This document shows, piece after piece, positions 23,257 through 31,881 of a stretch of 64,000 nt of DNA. Source of the stretch: Streptomyces parvulus. GTDB lineage: Bacteria > Actinomycetota > Actinomycetes > Streptomycetales > Streptomycetaceae. The stretch's first letter is position 1. Each line of letters begins with the position of its first letter. Both the position numbers and the translations under genes were made by a program. The DNA is taken from assembly GCF_014648855.1 (NCBI RefSeq), contig NZ_BMRX01000001.1, positions 248,001 through 312,000 of the forward strand, in the 5' to 3' direction. The notes beneath the pieces are model-generated. The model saw only the letters and a program-made list of their open reading frames with translations. It was not told where the DNA came from and made no database searches.

Positions 23257-24712
23257 GGCGGGCGAGGTCGCGGCCGGTGAAGTGCTCGATGCGCCGGATC
23301 CGGTAGTGGACGGTGTTCACGTGCAGGTGCAGGGCCTCGGCGGTGCGGGCCCAGGAGCCGTCGTGGGCGAGGAAGACCTCCAGGGTGTTCAGCAGCGCGG
23401 CGGCGGAGGCGTCGGCCGGGTCGAGCAGCGGGCCGAGGGTGGAGCGGCTGAAGGCCGCGCGGACCTCGGCGGGTACGCCGGTGAGCAGGGCGTCCAGGCT
23501 GGTCAGGCCGGTGGCGTCGGCGAGGGCCGGGGTCGCGGGAGCGGTGGTGCGGGCGGCGGCCAGGGCGTAGCGCGCCTCGGCGAGGGCGCCGGGCAGGCCG
23601 GCCACACCCGCGGACGGCGCGGAGAGCCCGGCGTGCACGAGGGTGCCGGGCTCGGCGGCGCACACCGGGGGCCAGACCGGCGCGAGGCCCGCGGCCGCCT
23701 CCTCGGGCAGCACCGCGAAGGCCGTACCGCCGGGCAGGCGCCCCACCGCCGCGCACGCCGGTCCGGTGCGGCCGACCGCCTCGGCCAGGGCTCCGAGCGC
23801 CAGGTCACCGCGGCGGGCGCCCGCGTCGGCGGCCACCACCCGGTACGGCCCCTCGGCCGGCAGGCCGCAGGCCCGCGCCGCGGCGGCCACCTCGCCCGCG
23901 TCGTCGCCGGTGAGCGCCGCGCCCAGCCCGTCGGCCGCCCGCCGGACGGCCCGGCGGCGGCGGACCAGCGCCTCCTGACAGCGGCCCAGCACCGCGGTGA
24001 TCTCGTGCAGCAGGCGCGCGGGCGCGGCGCCGGCGTCGGGCAGGTGCAGCCACCAGCGTTCGTACGGCGTGACGTCCGCGTCCGTGTCCACCGCGACCGT
24101 CACGCCCCCGTCGCTCCCGGCCGCCGGGACCCGCACGGGGGCCGGACCCGCGCCGGGGGTGGCCGCGACGGTCCGGCCCGCCGAGGTCAGCAGGTGGGCG
24201 GCGGGCGGGTCGGGCGGAAAGGCCGCCGCGAGGATCTCCGCCGGGCCGGCCTCCCGCGCGACGAGCCCGTTCAGCAGCAGCCGCACGTGCTCGGGCAGCG
24301 CGTCGTGGCCGGCGTGGTGCCGGCTGAGGTCGCCCCACTGCCGCAGGTAGACGGTGTCGGTGATGGCCCGGAACATCACGTCGGCGGGCACCCCCGCCAC
24401 CGGCATCGCATGGCGCGCGCAGGCCTCGACGAGGTCGCCGGGGACCGATCCGTGGGTCTCCTCGCCGGCCAGCAGCGCGACCGCGCCCGCGTCCCGCAGC
24501 CCGCGGACGAAGCGTTCCGCCCGGTCCGGGCCGCCGTCCGCGCTCCACCACACGAGGCCGCTGAGCACGACCTCGCCGGGCCGGACGAAGCGGGCCGGGT
24601 CCTCCAGGTCGGTGACGGTGACGCCGCTGATCTCCCGCCGCAGCAGCGCCTCCTCGGACCAGAGCGGGCGCAGGCCGAGGGAGGCGTCCTGCAGGAGGTG
24701 TGCGACGTGCAT
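23144..24712 (-). CDS. pucR: PucR family transcriptional regulator of purine catabolism
   Basis: A 522-residue regulator with the PucR N-terminal domain (residues 1-130; HLLQDASLGL, REISGVTVTDLEDPARFVRP), a central GGDEF-like region, and a C-terminal PucR helix-turn-helix (about 445-505; LNTLEVFLAHDGSWARTAEA, LHLHVNTVHYRIRRIE). It is divergent from the xanthine-dehydrogenase-type operon starting at 24927, so control of that operon in response to purines is the obvious role. ATG at 24712. A sequence resembling the GntR operator half lies upstream (24771). Its 3' end overlaps the second Mop gene. Confidence 0.88.
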   Translation of the reverse strand: MHVAHLLQDASLGLRPLWSEEALLRREISGVTVTDLEDPARFVRPGEVVLSGLVWWSADGGPDRAERFVRGLRDAGAVALLAGEETHGSVPGDLVEACARHAMPVAGVPADVMFRAITDTVYLRQWGDLSRHHAGHDALPEHVRLLLNGLVAREAGPAEILAAAFPPDPPAAHLLTSAGRTVAATPGAGPAPVRVPAAGSDGGVTVAVDTDADVTPYERWWLHLPDAGAAPARLLHEITAVLGRCQEALVRRRRAVRRAADGLGAALTGDDAGEVAAAARACGLPAEGPYRVVAADAGARRGDLALGALAEAVGRTGPACAAVGRLPGGTAFAVLPEEAAAGLAPVWPPVCAAEPGTLVHAGLSAPSAGVAGLPGALAEARYALAAARTTAPATPALADATGLTSLDALLTGVPAEVRAAFSRSTLGPLLDPADASAAALLNTLEVFLAHDGSWARTAEALHLHVNTVHYRIRRIEHFTGRDLARLSDRLDLWAALLCRTEPDGGRPVPAPRRARPTTSSAR

Positions 24713-24770
24713 GCGATCCGGCTCCTCGTCGTGCTGCCGGGCGGCAGGGGCGTGCCACCCGGCATCTCAC

Positions 24771-24788
24771 ATTCACCAGGTGTATGCG
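24771..24788. promoter_or_regulatory. Operator-like sequence between pucR and the xanthine dehydrogenase genes
   Basis: Read on the minus strand, CGCATACACCTGGTGAAT shares its first 11 bases with the GntR operator at 12010 but lacks a good second half. It lies between pucR (start 24712) and the FAD-subunit gene (start 24927). It may be a PucR site or a chance match. Confidence 0.35.
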
Positions 24789-24926
24789 AGTCACAGCATC
24801 GTAAGTGCAAGACGATGTGAGCGGTATGCCTCTTGGTTGATCCACCAACCATCGGGGTGGCCGGGCCGTGTTTTCCGTGCTGTGCACCAGTCGTCCCGGC
24901 CCCCGCCGCGTTGCTTCACTGCGGAC

Positions 24927-25748
24927 ATGGACCTGAACACGGTGGTGGAGATCCGGGACGGCCGGCACCCCGCGCCCTGGCGGCCCGGCGACGCGTGGCT
25001 GGGCGGCGGGACGTACCTCTTCTCGGAGCCGCAGCCGCACCTGCGCCGGCTGGTCGACCTGAGCCGGACCGGCTGGACGCCGGTGCGGCGCGGCCCGGAC
25101 GGCGACCTGGAGATCGCGGCGACCTGCACCATCGCCCAGCTCTCCCGGTACGCCCGCGGCCTCGGGGCGCCGGCGGCGCCGCTGTTCGAGCAGTGCTGCC
25201 GGGCCTTCCTCGCCTCGTTCAAGATCTGGAACATGGCCACCGTCGGCGGCAACCTCTGCAACGCCCTGCCGGCCGGCCCGATGACCTCCCTCACCGCCGC
25301 CCTCGACGGGGAGTGCCTGCTGCTCGCGCAGGACGGCGGACGGCGCCGGGTGCGCGTCACGGACTTCGTGACCGGCGCGGGCCGCAAGGACCTCGCCGAG
25401 GGCGAGCTGCTGCGGTCCGTCACCCTGCCCGCCCGCGCCCTGTCCTGCCGTACGGCCTTCCGGCAGGCCTCGCTGTACGGGCTGGGCCGCTCCGGTGTCC
25501 TCGTCGTCGGCGCCCTGGACCCGCTCGACGGCTCCCTCGCCGTCACGCTCACGGCGTCGACCGTGCGGCCGGTGCGGCTGTGGTTCCCGCTGGCGCCGAC
25601 GGCCGGGCGGCTGCGGGCGGCGATCGAGGGGGCGGTCGCCGACGACGAGTGGTTCGACGACATCCACGGACTGCCGCGCTGGCGGCGGCACATGACGTTC
25701 CGGTACGCGGAGGAGATCCGCCGGGAACTGGAAGGGGGCCCGCGATGA
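24927..25748 (+). CDS. Xanthine-dehydrogenase-type FAD-binding subunit
   Basis: A 273-residue CoxM/XdhB-type subunit. The FAD-binding signature is split as usual: AWLGGGTYLFSEP near residue 30 and MATVGGNLCNALPAGP near 108, followed by the CO_deh_flav_C region (VTLPARALSCRTAFRQASLY). It passes electrons from the 2Fe-2S centres to NAD or another acceptor. ATG at 24927. Its stop overlaps the start of the fused 2Fe-2S/molybdopterin gene (ATGA). Divergent PucR suggests a purine (hypoxanthine/xanthine) substrate. Confidence 0.88.
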   Translation: MDLNTVVEIRDGRHPAPWRPGDAWLGGGTYLFSEPQPHLRRLVDLSRTGWTPVRRGPDGDLEIAATCTIAQLSRYARGLGAPAAPLFEQCCRAFLASFKIWNMATVGGNLCNALPAGPMTSLTAALDGECLLLAQDGGRRRVRVTDFVTGAGRKDLAEGELLRSVTLPARALSCRTAFRQASLYGLGRSGVLVVGALDPLDGSLAVTLTASTVRPVRLWFPLAPTAGRLRAAIEGAVADDEWFDDIHGLPRWRRHMTFRYAEEIRRELEGGPR

Positions 25749-28465
25749 GGGTCGAGGTGAACGGACGGTCCCACGCGGAGGAGCCGCGGCCCGGCCAGTG
25801 CCTGCGCACCTATCTGCGCGAGCGCGGCTGGTTCGGCGTGAAGAAGGGCTGCGACCAGGGCGACTGCGGCGCCTGCACGGTCCACGTGGACGGCGAACCG
25901 GTGCACAGCTGCCTCTACCCCGCCTTCCGCGCGGACGGCCGCGCGGTCACCACCGTCGAGGGGCTGGCCCCGGCCGACGGCGAACTCCACCCCGTGCAGC
26001 GGCGGTTCCTGGACGCGCAGGGCTTCCAGTGCGGCTTCTGCACCGCCGGGTTCCTGATGACCACGGCCGCCCTGGACGAGGACAAGCTCGCCGACCTGCC
26101 CCGCGCCTTCAAGGGCAACCTCTGCCGCTGCACCGGGTACCGGGCCATCGAGGACGCGGTGCGCGGGGTGACGAACGTGGAGGAGCCGGCCCCCGGCGAG
26201 GCCGTCGGCCGCAGCCTGCCCGCGCCGGCCGGACCGCAGATCGTCACCGGCACCGCCCGCTACACCTTCGACCTCGACGTGCCGGGCCTGCTGCACATGA
26301 AGCTGCTGCGCTCCCCGCACGCCCACGCCCGCATCGTCGCGATCGACACCGCCGCCGCCCTGCGCGTGCCCGGCGTGCACGCGGTCCTGACCCACCACGA
26401 CGCCCCCGAACGGCACTTCTCCACCGCCCGGCACGAGCACCCCGAGGAGGACCCCGACGACACGCGCGTCCTCGACGACACCGTCCGGTACACCGGGCAG
26501 CGCGTCGCCGCGGTCGTCGCCGACAGCGAGGCCGCCGCCGAGGAGGGCTGCCGCCGCGTCGAGGTGACCTACGAGGTGCTGCCCGCCGTCCTCGACCCGG
26601 AGGAGGCCATGCGGCCCGGCGCCCCCGTCGTCCACGACAAGGACGCGGCGACGGCCCGGATCTCCCGCCCGGAGGCCAACGTCGTCGGCGAGGCCCACGG
26701 CGAGACCGGCGACGTGGAGGCCGCCTTCGCCGAGGCCGACGCCGTCTACGAGGACACCTCCCGCACCCAGCGGGCGCAGCACGCCAGCCTGGAGACGCAC
26801 GGGGCCGTCGCCTGGTTCGACGAGGACGGCCGGCTCACCGTGCGCACCAGCTCGCAGACGCCGTTCCTCACCCGGCGCGCCCTGTGCGCCCTCTACGACC
26901 TGCCCCTCGACGAGGTCCGCGTGGTCGCGGGCCGGGTCGGCGGCGGCTTCGGCGGCAAGCAGGAGATGCTCGTCGAGGACATCGTCGCGCTGGCCGTACT
27001 GCGGCTGCGGCGCCCGGTGAAACTGGAGTACACCCGCGCCGAGCAGTTCTACGGCGCCACCACCCGCCATCCCTTCACCATCGCGGTGAAGGCGGCCGCC
27101 CGCCGCGACGGCACCCTGACCGCGCTGCGGCTGCGGGTGGTGGCCAACACCGGGGCGTACGGAAACCACGGGCCGGCGGTGATGTTCCACAGCGTCGGCG
27201 AGTCCATGGCGGTCTACCGGGCGGCGAACAAGAGGGTCGACGCCTACTCGGTCTACACGCACACCGTGCCCGCGGGCGCCTTCCGCGGCTACGGCCTGGG
27301 CCAGGTGATGTTCGCCGTCGAGTCGGCCCTGGACGAACTGGCCCGCCGGCTCGGCCTGGACCCCCTGGAGTTCCGCGCCCGCAACGTCATCGGCGCCGAC
27401 GAGCCCATGGTCACGCCCGGCGGCCACGAGGAGGACCTGCACATCGCCAGCTACGGCCTCGACCAGTGCGTCGCCGTCGTGCGCCGCGCGCAGGCGCAGA
27501 CCGGCGCGGGCGCGCCGGCGCCGGAGGGCTGGCTGGTGGGCGAGGGCGCCGCCCTCGCGATGATCGCGACCGGTCCGCCCGGCGGGCACATCGCCGACGC
27601 CAGGGCCGCGCTGCTGCCCGACGGCTCCTACGACCTGGCCGTCGGCACCGCCGAGTTCGGCAACGGCACCACCACCGTCCACCGCCAGATCGCCGCCGGT
27701 GAACTCGGCACCGTCGTCGACCGGATCACCGTCCGCCAGTCCGACACCGACGTCGTACGGCACGACACCGGCGCGTTCGCCTCCACCGGGACCGTCGTCG
27801 CGGGCAAGGCCACCCTGCGCGCCGCCCGCGCCCTGGCCGACCTGCTGCTCGACCTGGCCGCCGCGCGGCTGGGCGTGCCGCGCGCGGAGTGCCGGCTCGG
27901 CGAGGAGGACGTCCTGCACCCCGGAGGCCGCCTGCCGCTGAAGGAGCTGTACGCGGGCGCCCGCGCGGTGGGCGTCGAGTGCGCCGCCGACGGGCACTTC
28001 GGCGGCACCCCGCGCTCGGTCGCCTTCAACGCCCAGTGGTTCAGGGTGGCCGTCGACCCCGGCACCGGGGAGATCCGCATCCTGCGCAGCGTGCACGCCG
28101 CCGACGCGGGCAGGGTGATGAACCCGATGCAGTGCCGCGGGCAGGTCGAGGGCGGCGTGGCGCAGGCGCTGGGGGCCACCCTCTTCGAGAACGTCCGCAT
28201 CGACGCGCACGGCAGGGTCGACACGGCCGCCTTCCGCCGCTACCGGCTGCCGCAGTACGCCGACGTGCCGCGCACCGAGGTCCACTTCATGGAGACCGCC
28301 GACGCCATCGGCCCGCTCGGCGCCAAGTCGATGAGCGAGAGCCCCTTCAACCCGGTCGCGCCCGCCCTGGCCAACGCCCTGCGGGACGCGACGGGCGTGC
28401 GCTTCACCGAACTGCCGCTCACCCGCGACCGGGTGTGGCAGGCGCTGGACCCCGGGGCGCGGTGA
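25745..28465 (+). CDS. Fused 2Fe-2S / molybdopterin subunit of a xanthine-dehydrogenase-type enzyme
   Basis: A 906-residue protein uniting the small and large subunits. Residues 1-145 hold two 2Fe-2S clusters: C36, C41, C44, C56 (plant-ferredoxin type) and C96, C99, C127, C129. Residues about 160-890 are the molybdenum hydroxylase domains, with VAGRVGGGFGGKQEML at the first cofactor contact, AGAFRGYGLGQ near the active site and GAKSMSESPF containing the catalytic Glu (E865). Together with the FAD subunit it completes the electron chain. Fusion of these subunits, with FAD separate, differs from the three-gene XdhABC arrangement. The end overlaps the convergent sulfite-oxidase-fold gene by 47 bases. 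Confidence 0.9.
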   Translation: MRVEVNGRSHAEEPRPGQCLRTYLRERGWFGVKKGCDQGDCGACTVHVDGEPVHSCLYPAFRADGRAVTTVEGLAPADGELHPVQRRFLDAQGFQCGFCTAGFLMTTAALDEDKLADLPRAFKGNLCRCTGYRAIEDAVRGVTNVEEPAPGEAVGRSLPAPAGPQIVTGTARYTFDLDVPGLLHMKLLRSPHAHARIVAIDTAAALRVPGVHAVLTHHDAPERHFSTARHEHPEEDPDDTRVLDDTVRYTGQRVAAVVADSEAAAEEGCRRVEVTYEVLPAVLDPEEAMRPGAPVVHDKDAATARISRPEANVVGEAHGETGDVEAAFAEADAVYEDTSRTQRAQHASLETHGAVAWFDEDGRLTVRTSSQTPFLTRRALCALYDLPLDEVRVVAGRVGGGFGGKQEMLVEDIVALAVLRLRRPVKLEYTRAEQFYGATTRHPFTIAVKAAARRDGTLTALRLRVVANTGAYGNHGPAVMFHSVGESMAVYRAANKRVDAYSVYTHTVPAGAFRGYGLGQVMFAVESALDELARRLGLDPLEFRARNVIGADEPMVTPGGHEEDLHIASYGLDQCVAVVRRAQAQTGAGAPAPEGWLVGEGAALAMIATGPPGGHIADARAALLPDGSYDLAVGTAEFGNGTTTVHRQIAAGELGTVVDRITVRQSDTDVVRHDTGAFASTGTVVAGKATLRAARALADLLLDLAAARLGVPRAECRLGEEDVLHPGGRLPLKELYAGARAVGVECAADGHFGGTPRSVAFNAQWFRVAVDPGTGEIRILRSVHAADAGRVMNPMQCRGQVEGGVAQALGATLFENVRIDAHGRVDTAAFRRYRLPQYADVPRTEVHFMETADAIGPLGAKSMSESPFNPVAPALANALRDATGVRFTELPLTRDRVWQALDPGAR

Positions 28466-28943
28466 CCGCCCCGGCGTACCCCCCGTCCACCCGGATCGCG
28501 TCGATGCCGCTGATGTGCCGCCCCCCGCAGCGGTCCTGGGGCAGCACCAGCTGGGGGCCGACGCGGTCCAGGCCGGTGCCGTCGAGGGTGACGGCGAGGA
28601 GGACGGGGGCGCGGCCGAAGTCGGGGTCGATCTCCGCCCAGGACAGCAGCGCGTGGTGGCCGTCCGCGCCCCGCACGGCGATCAGGAAGCGCAGCCGGTC
28701 CTTGCGGCGGGCGGGGTCGAAGGCCGGCGCGGCGTCGGCGAGGACGTCGTGCAGGAGCGGTCCGGTGAACCGGTGGTACCGCATGCCGTCGGTGGCGCAC
28801 TCGAACGCGACCCGGGCCGTGTGCTGGGGCCAGGACGCGAGGTCGGGGACGGTCAGGCGGGCCGGGCGGCCGAGGTCGCCGGTGATGACGACCTCCGCCG
28901 TCGGAGCGGCGGCCGGACCGGCGGACGCGAGGGACTGACTCAC
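28419..28943 (-). CDS. Small sulfite-oxidase-fold molybdopterin-binding protein
   Basis: A 174-residue protein of the oxidoreductase molybdopterin-binding (sulfite oxidase) fold: LGRPARLTVPDLASWPQ, VAFECATDGMRYHRFTGPLL with the conserved Cys, LSWAEIDPDF, VGPQLVLPQD and GGRHISGIDAIRV at the end. There is no signal peptide or membrane segment, so it is cytoplasmic. It is shorter than true sulfite oxidases and may be a cofactor-binding or accessory protein. The start is GTG at 28943 with GGGAGGTG upstream. It is divergent from modABC, which fits supply of molybdenum. Confidence 0.8.
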   Translation of the reverse strand: MSQSLASAGPAAAPTAEVVITGDLGRPARLTVPDLASWPQHTARVAFECATDGMRYHRFTGPLLHDVLADAAPAFDPARRKDRLRFLIAVRGADGHHALLSWAEIDPDFGRAPVLLAVTLDGTGLDRVGPQLVLPQDRCGGRHISGIDAIRVDGGYAGAVTAPRGPAPATPGRG

Positions 28944-29010
28944 GGCTATCACCTCCCGTGAGACGGTACCCGGCCGGGCATCCCGTACAAACGCACATGC
29001 CATGCCAGAG

Positions 29011-29029
29011 ATGAGTTGTGCCTGCTCAT
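29011..29029. promoter_or_regulatory. Inverted repeat upstream of modA
   Basis: ATGAG-N9-CTCAT lies in the divergent region between the sulfite-oxidase-fold gene and modA, about 125 bases before the modA start. A molybdate-responsive operator is a natural guess, but it is not a canonical ModE box. Confidence 0.3.
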
Positions 29030-29152
29030 GCAAAGAGACAGGAGACTTACGGGTGGCATCTGCGGCATTATCATCGGCGTAAGCGCAGCCGTGGAGCCGG
29101 CTGTCCAGGCAGCCGTTCCAGCAGGATCAGGACCCGAGGGAGTGGACCCGTG

Positions 29153-29986
29153 ATGACCCGTTCCGCGCGCCGGACCCGTCGCACCGTGCAGGTGGTGGGG
29201 GCGAGCGCCGCCGCGCTGCTGGCTCTGAGCGCCTGCTCGTCCTCCGACTCCGACCCGGGCTCCGGGTCGGGCGGGAAGTCCGAGGGCGCGGCCGGGGGTG
29301 CGGAGAAGCTCTCCGGGACGGTCAACGTGTTCGCCGCGGCCTCGCTGACCGAGAGCTTCACCGCGCTGGGCAAGACGTTCGAGAAGGAGCACCCGGGCAC
29401 CAAGGTCGTCTTCAACTTCGGCGGCAGCGACTCGCTCGCCGCGGGCATCACCAGCGGCGCCCCCGCCGACGTCTTCGCGTCCGCCAGCCCCAAGACCATG
29501 AAGGTCGTCACCGACGCCGACGCGGCCTCGGGGACGCCCGCCACCTTCGTCCGCAACCAGCTCCAGATCGCCACCCTGCCGGGCAACCCGGACAAGATCG
29601 CGTCCCTCAAGGACCTCACCGACCCCGGCCTCAAGGTCGTGCTCTGCGACAAGTCGGTGCCATGCGGGGCCGCCGCGCAGAAGGCGCTGGACGCGAGCGG
29701 GCTGAAGCTGACGCCCGTCTCCTACGAGGAGGACGTCAAGTCGGCGCTGAACAAGGTGGTCCTGAAGGAGGCCGACGCCGCGCTGGTCTACAGGACCGAC
29801 GTGAAGTCGGCGCGTGACAAGGTGGAGGGCGTGGACTTCCCCGAATCGGCCGACGCGGTCAACGACTACCCCATCACCCTGCTGAAGGACGCGCCCAACG
29901 CCGAGGTGGGCGAGGCCTTCATCGAGCTGGTGCGGTCCGCCGAGGGCCAGAAGGTGCTGACCGAGGCCGGGTTCACCGCACCGTGA
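29153..29986 (+). CDS. modA: Molybdate ABC transporter, substrate-binding lipoprotein ModA
   Basis: A 277-residue lipoprotein. The signal ends with the lipobox LSAC after about 29 residues, then a Ser/Gly-rich linker. The mature part is ModA-like: SGTVNVFAAASLTESFTALG, GSDSLAAGITSGAPADVFAS and NDYPITLLKDAPN. It captures molybdate (or tungstate) outside the membrane. ATG at 29153; an in-frame GTG directly before it is the alternative. Its stop overlaps the modB start (GTGA). Position beside molybdoenzyme genes and Mop-domain regulators supports the assignment. Confidence 0.93.
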   Translation: MTRSARRTRRTVQVVGASAAALLALSACSSSDSDPGSGSGGKSEGAAGGAEKLSGTVNVFAAASLTESFTALGKTFEKEHPGTKVVFNFGGSDSLAAGITSGAPADVFASASPKTMKVVTDADAASGTPATFVRNQLQIATLPGNPDKIASLKDLTDPGLKVVLCDKSVPCGAAAQKALDASGLKLTPVSYEEDVKSALNKVVLKEADAALVYRTDVKSARDKVEGVDFPESADAVNDYPITLLKDAPNAEVGEAFIELVRSAEGQKVLTEAGFTAP

Positions 29987-30792
29987 CCCGGAAGTCCGGC
30001 GGCGCGCGGGTGCGGGGCGGGGCTCCGCTGCCCCTGCTCGTGCCCGCGCTGATCGGCCTGGCCTTCCTCCTGGTGCCGCTCCTCGCCCTGCTGGTCCGGG
30101 CCCCCTGGACGAGCATGCCGGAGCTGCTGACCAGCCCCGAGGTGTGGCAGGCGCTGCGGCTGTCGCTGATCTGCGCCACGGCGGCGACCGCCGTCAGCAT
30201 GGTGATCGGCGTGCCGCTGGCCTGGCTGCTGGCGCGCGTCGACTTCCCCGGCCGCGGGCTCGTACGGGCCCTGGTGACACTGCCGTTGGTGCTGCCGCCG
30301 GTGGTGGGCGGTGTGGCCCTGCTGATGGCGCTGGGCCGCAACGGGGTCGTCGGGCAGTGGCTGGACTCCTGGTTCGGGATCACCCTGCCGTTCACCACCT
30401 CGGGCGTCGTCCTCGCCGAGGCGTTCGTCGCCATGCCGTTCCTCGTCATCAGCGTCGAGGGCACCCTGCGCGCCGCCGACCCCCGCTACGAGGAGGCGGC
30501 CACCACCCTCGGCGCCTCCCGCTTCACCGCCTTCCGCCGGGTCACCCTGCCGCTGATCGCGCCGGGCATCGCGGCCGGCGCGGTGCTGGCCTGGGCGCGG
30601 GCGCTCGGCGAGTTCGGCGCGACCATCACCTTCGCCGGGAACTTCCCCGGCCGCACCCAGACCATGCCGCTGGCCGTGTACCTGGCCCTGCAGAGCGACC
30701 CGGAGGCCGCCATCGCCCTCAGCCTGGTGCTGCTGGCCGTGTCCATCGCCGTACTGGCCGGACTGCGCGACCGCTGGATGACCGCCTCGTGA
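29983..30792 (+). CDS. modB: Molybdate ABC transporter, permease ModB
   Basis: A 269-residue permease with five or six membrane helices, beginning LLVPALIGLAFLLVPLLALL. The EAA loop that docks on the ATPase is EEAATTLGASRFTAFRRVTL followed by APGI. The late EFGATITFAGNFPGRTQTMP is characteristic of ModB. GTG start at 29983 overlaps the modA stop and its own stop overlaps the modC start, giving a fully coupled modABC operon. Confidence 0.93.
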   Translation: MTRKSGGARVRGGAPLPLLVPALIGLAFLLVPLLALLVRAPWTSMPELLTSPEVWQALRLSLICATAATAVSMVIGVPLAWLLARVDFPGRGLVRALVTLPLVLPPVVGGVALLMALGRNGVVGQWLDSWFGITLPFTTSGVVLAEAFVAMPFLVISVEGTLRAADPRYEEAATTLGASRFTAFRRVTLPLIAPGIAAGAVLAWARALGEFGATITFAGNFPGRTQTMPLAVYLALQSDPEAAIALSLVLLAVSIAVLAGLRDRWMTAS

Positions 30793-31844
30793 CCGGGACC
30801 GGCGCCGAGGGGCTGGACGCCCGGCTCGTCGTCGAGCGCGGGTCCTTCCGCCTCGACGTCTCCCTGACCGCGGCCCCCGGCGACGTGGTCGCCCTGCTCG
30901 GCCCGAACGGCGCCGGCAAGACCACCGCCCTGCGCGCCCTGGCCGGCCTCGCCCCGCTCTCCGACGGCCACCTCCGGCTCGACGGAGGCGAGTTGGACCG
31001 TACGCCCCCGGAGTCCCGGCCCGTCGGCGTCGTCTTCCAGGACTACCTGCTCTTCCCGCACCTCACCGCGCTGGACAACGTGGCCTTCGGACCGCGCTGC
31101 CACGGCGCCGGCAAGGCGGAGGCACGGGCGGTGGCCGCGGACTGGCTGGACCGCATGGGCCTGGCCGAGCACCGGGGTGCCAAGCCGCGCCGGCTCTCCG
31201 GAGGGCAGGCCCAGCGCGTCGCCCTCGCCCGCGCCCTGGCCACCCGGCCCCGGCTGCTGCTCCTGGACGAGCCGCTCGCCGCCCTCGACGCCCGCACCCG
31301 CCTCGACGTCCGCGCCCAGCTCAGGCGCCACCTGGCCGACTTCGAGGCGGTGGCCGTACTCGTCACCCACGACCCGCTGGACGCCATGGTCCTCGCCGAC
31401 CACCTCGTCGTCGTGGAGGACGGCCGGGTCGTGCAGGAGGGCACCCCCGCCCACATCGCCCGCCACCCGCGCACCGACTACATCGCCCACCTGGTCGGCC
31501 TCAACCTGTACCGGGGGCGGGCCGAGGGGCACACGGTGCGGCTCGACGACGGCACCGCGATCGTCACCACCGAGGAGCTGACCGGGCCGGCGTTCGTGGC
31601 CTTCCCGCCCGGCGCCGTCACCCTGCACCGCGACCGCCCCACCGGCTCCAGCGCCCGCAACCTGTGGCGCTGCGAGGTCGCCGGCCTGGAGACCCACGGC
31701 GACCAGATCCGCGCCGACCTCACCGGCGAACTCCCGCTGGCCGCCGATCTGACGACGGTCGCCGCGGCCGAACTCGACCTGCGCCCCGGCGCCACCGTCT
31801 GGGCCACGGTCAAGGCCGCCCAGACCCACGCCTACCGCGACTGA
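30789..31844 (+). CDS. modC: Molybdate ABC transporter, ATPase ModC
   Basis: A 351-residue ATPase: Walker A GPNGAGKT (about residue 37), Q-loop VVFQDYLLFPHL, signature LSGGQAQRVALARAL, Walker B LLLLDEPLAALD and switch His in VLVTHDPLDA. A C-terminal TOBE domain (about 275-350) probably binds molybdate and regulates transport. GTG at 30789 overlaps the modB stop. A strong hairpin follows directly after the stop codon and ends the operon. Confidence 0.92.
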   Translation: MTGTGAEGLDARLVVERGSFRLDVSLTAAPGDVVALLGPNGAGKTTALRALAGLAPLSDGHLRLDGGELDRTPPESRPVGVVFQDYLLFPHLTALDNVAFGPRCHGAGKAEARAVAADWLDRMGLAEHRGAKPRRLSGGQAQRVALARALATRPRLLLLDEPLAALDARTRLDVRAQLRRHLADFEAVAVLVTHDPLDAMVLADHLVVVEDGRVVQEGTPAHIARHPRTDYIAHLVGLNLYRGRAEGHTVRLDDGTAIVTTEELTGPAFVAFPPGAVTLHRDRPTGSSARNLWRCEVAGLETHGDQIRADLTGELPLAADLTTVAAAELDLRPGATVWATVKAAQTHAYRD

Positions 31845-31876
31845 CCGCCCCGGCGCCCTCCCCGGGGCCGGGGCGG
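31845..31876. terminator. Terminator between convergent modC and PAP2 genes
   Basis: CCGCCCCGGC (31845-31854) pairs perfectly with GCCGGGGCGG (31867-31876) across a 12-base loop directly after the modC stop. It would serve both convergent genes. Confidence 0.65.
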
Positions 31877-31881
31877 ACGCG

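Noticed and set aside
23282..24820. 512-residue plus-strand frame opposite pucR
   Set aside because: Gly/Arg/Gln-rich shadow; the minus strand carries both PucR signature domains.
24791..28285. 1164-residue minus-strand frame
   Set aside because: Long stop-free frame caused by high G+C opposite the xanthine dehydrogenase genes, whose cofactor motifs are unmistakable on the plus strand.
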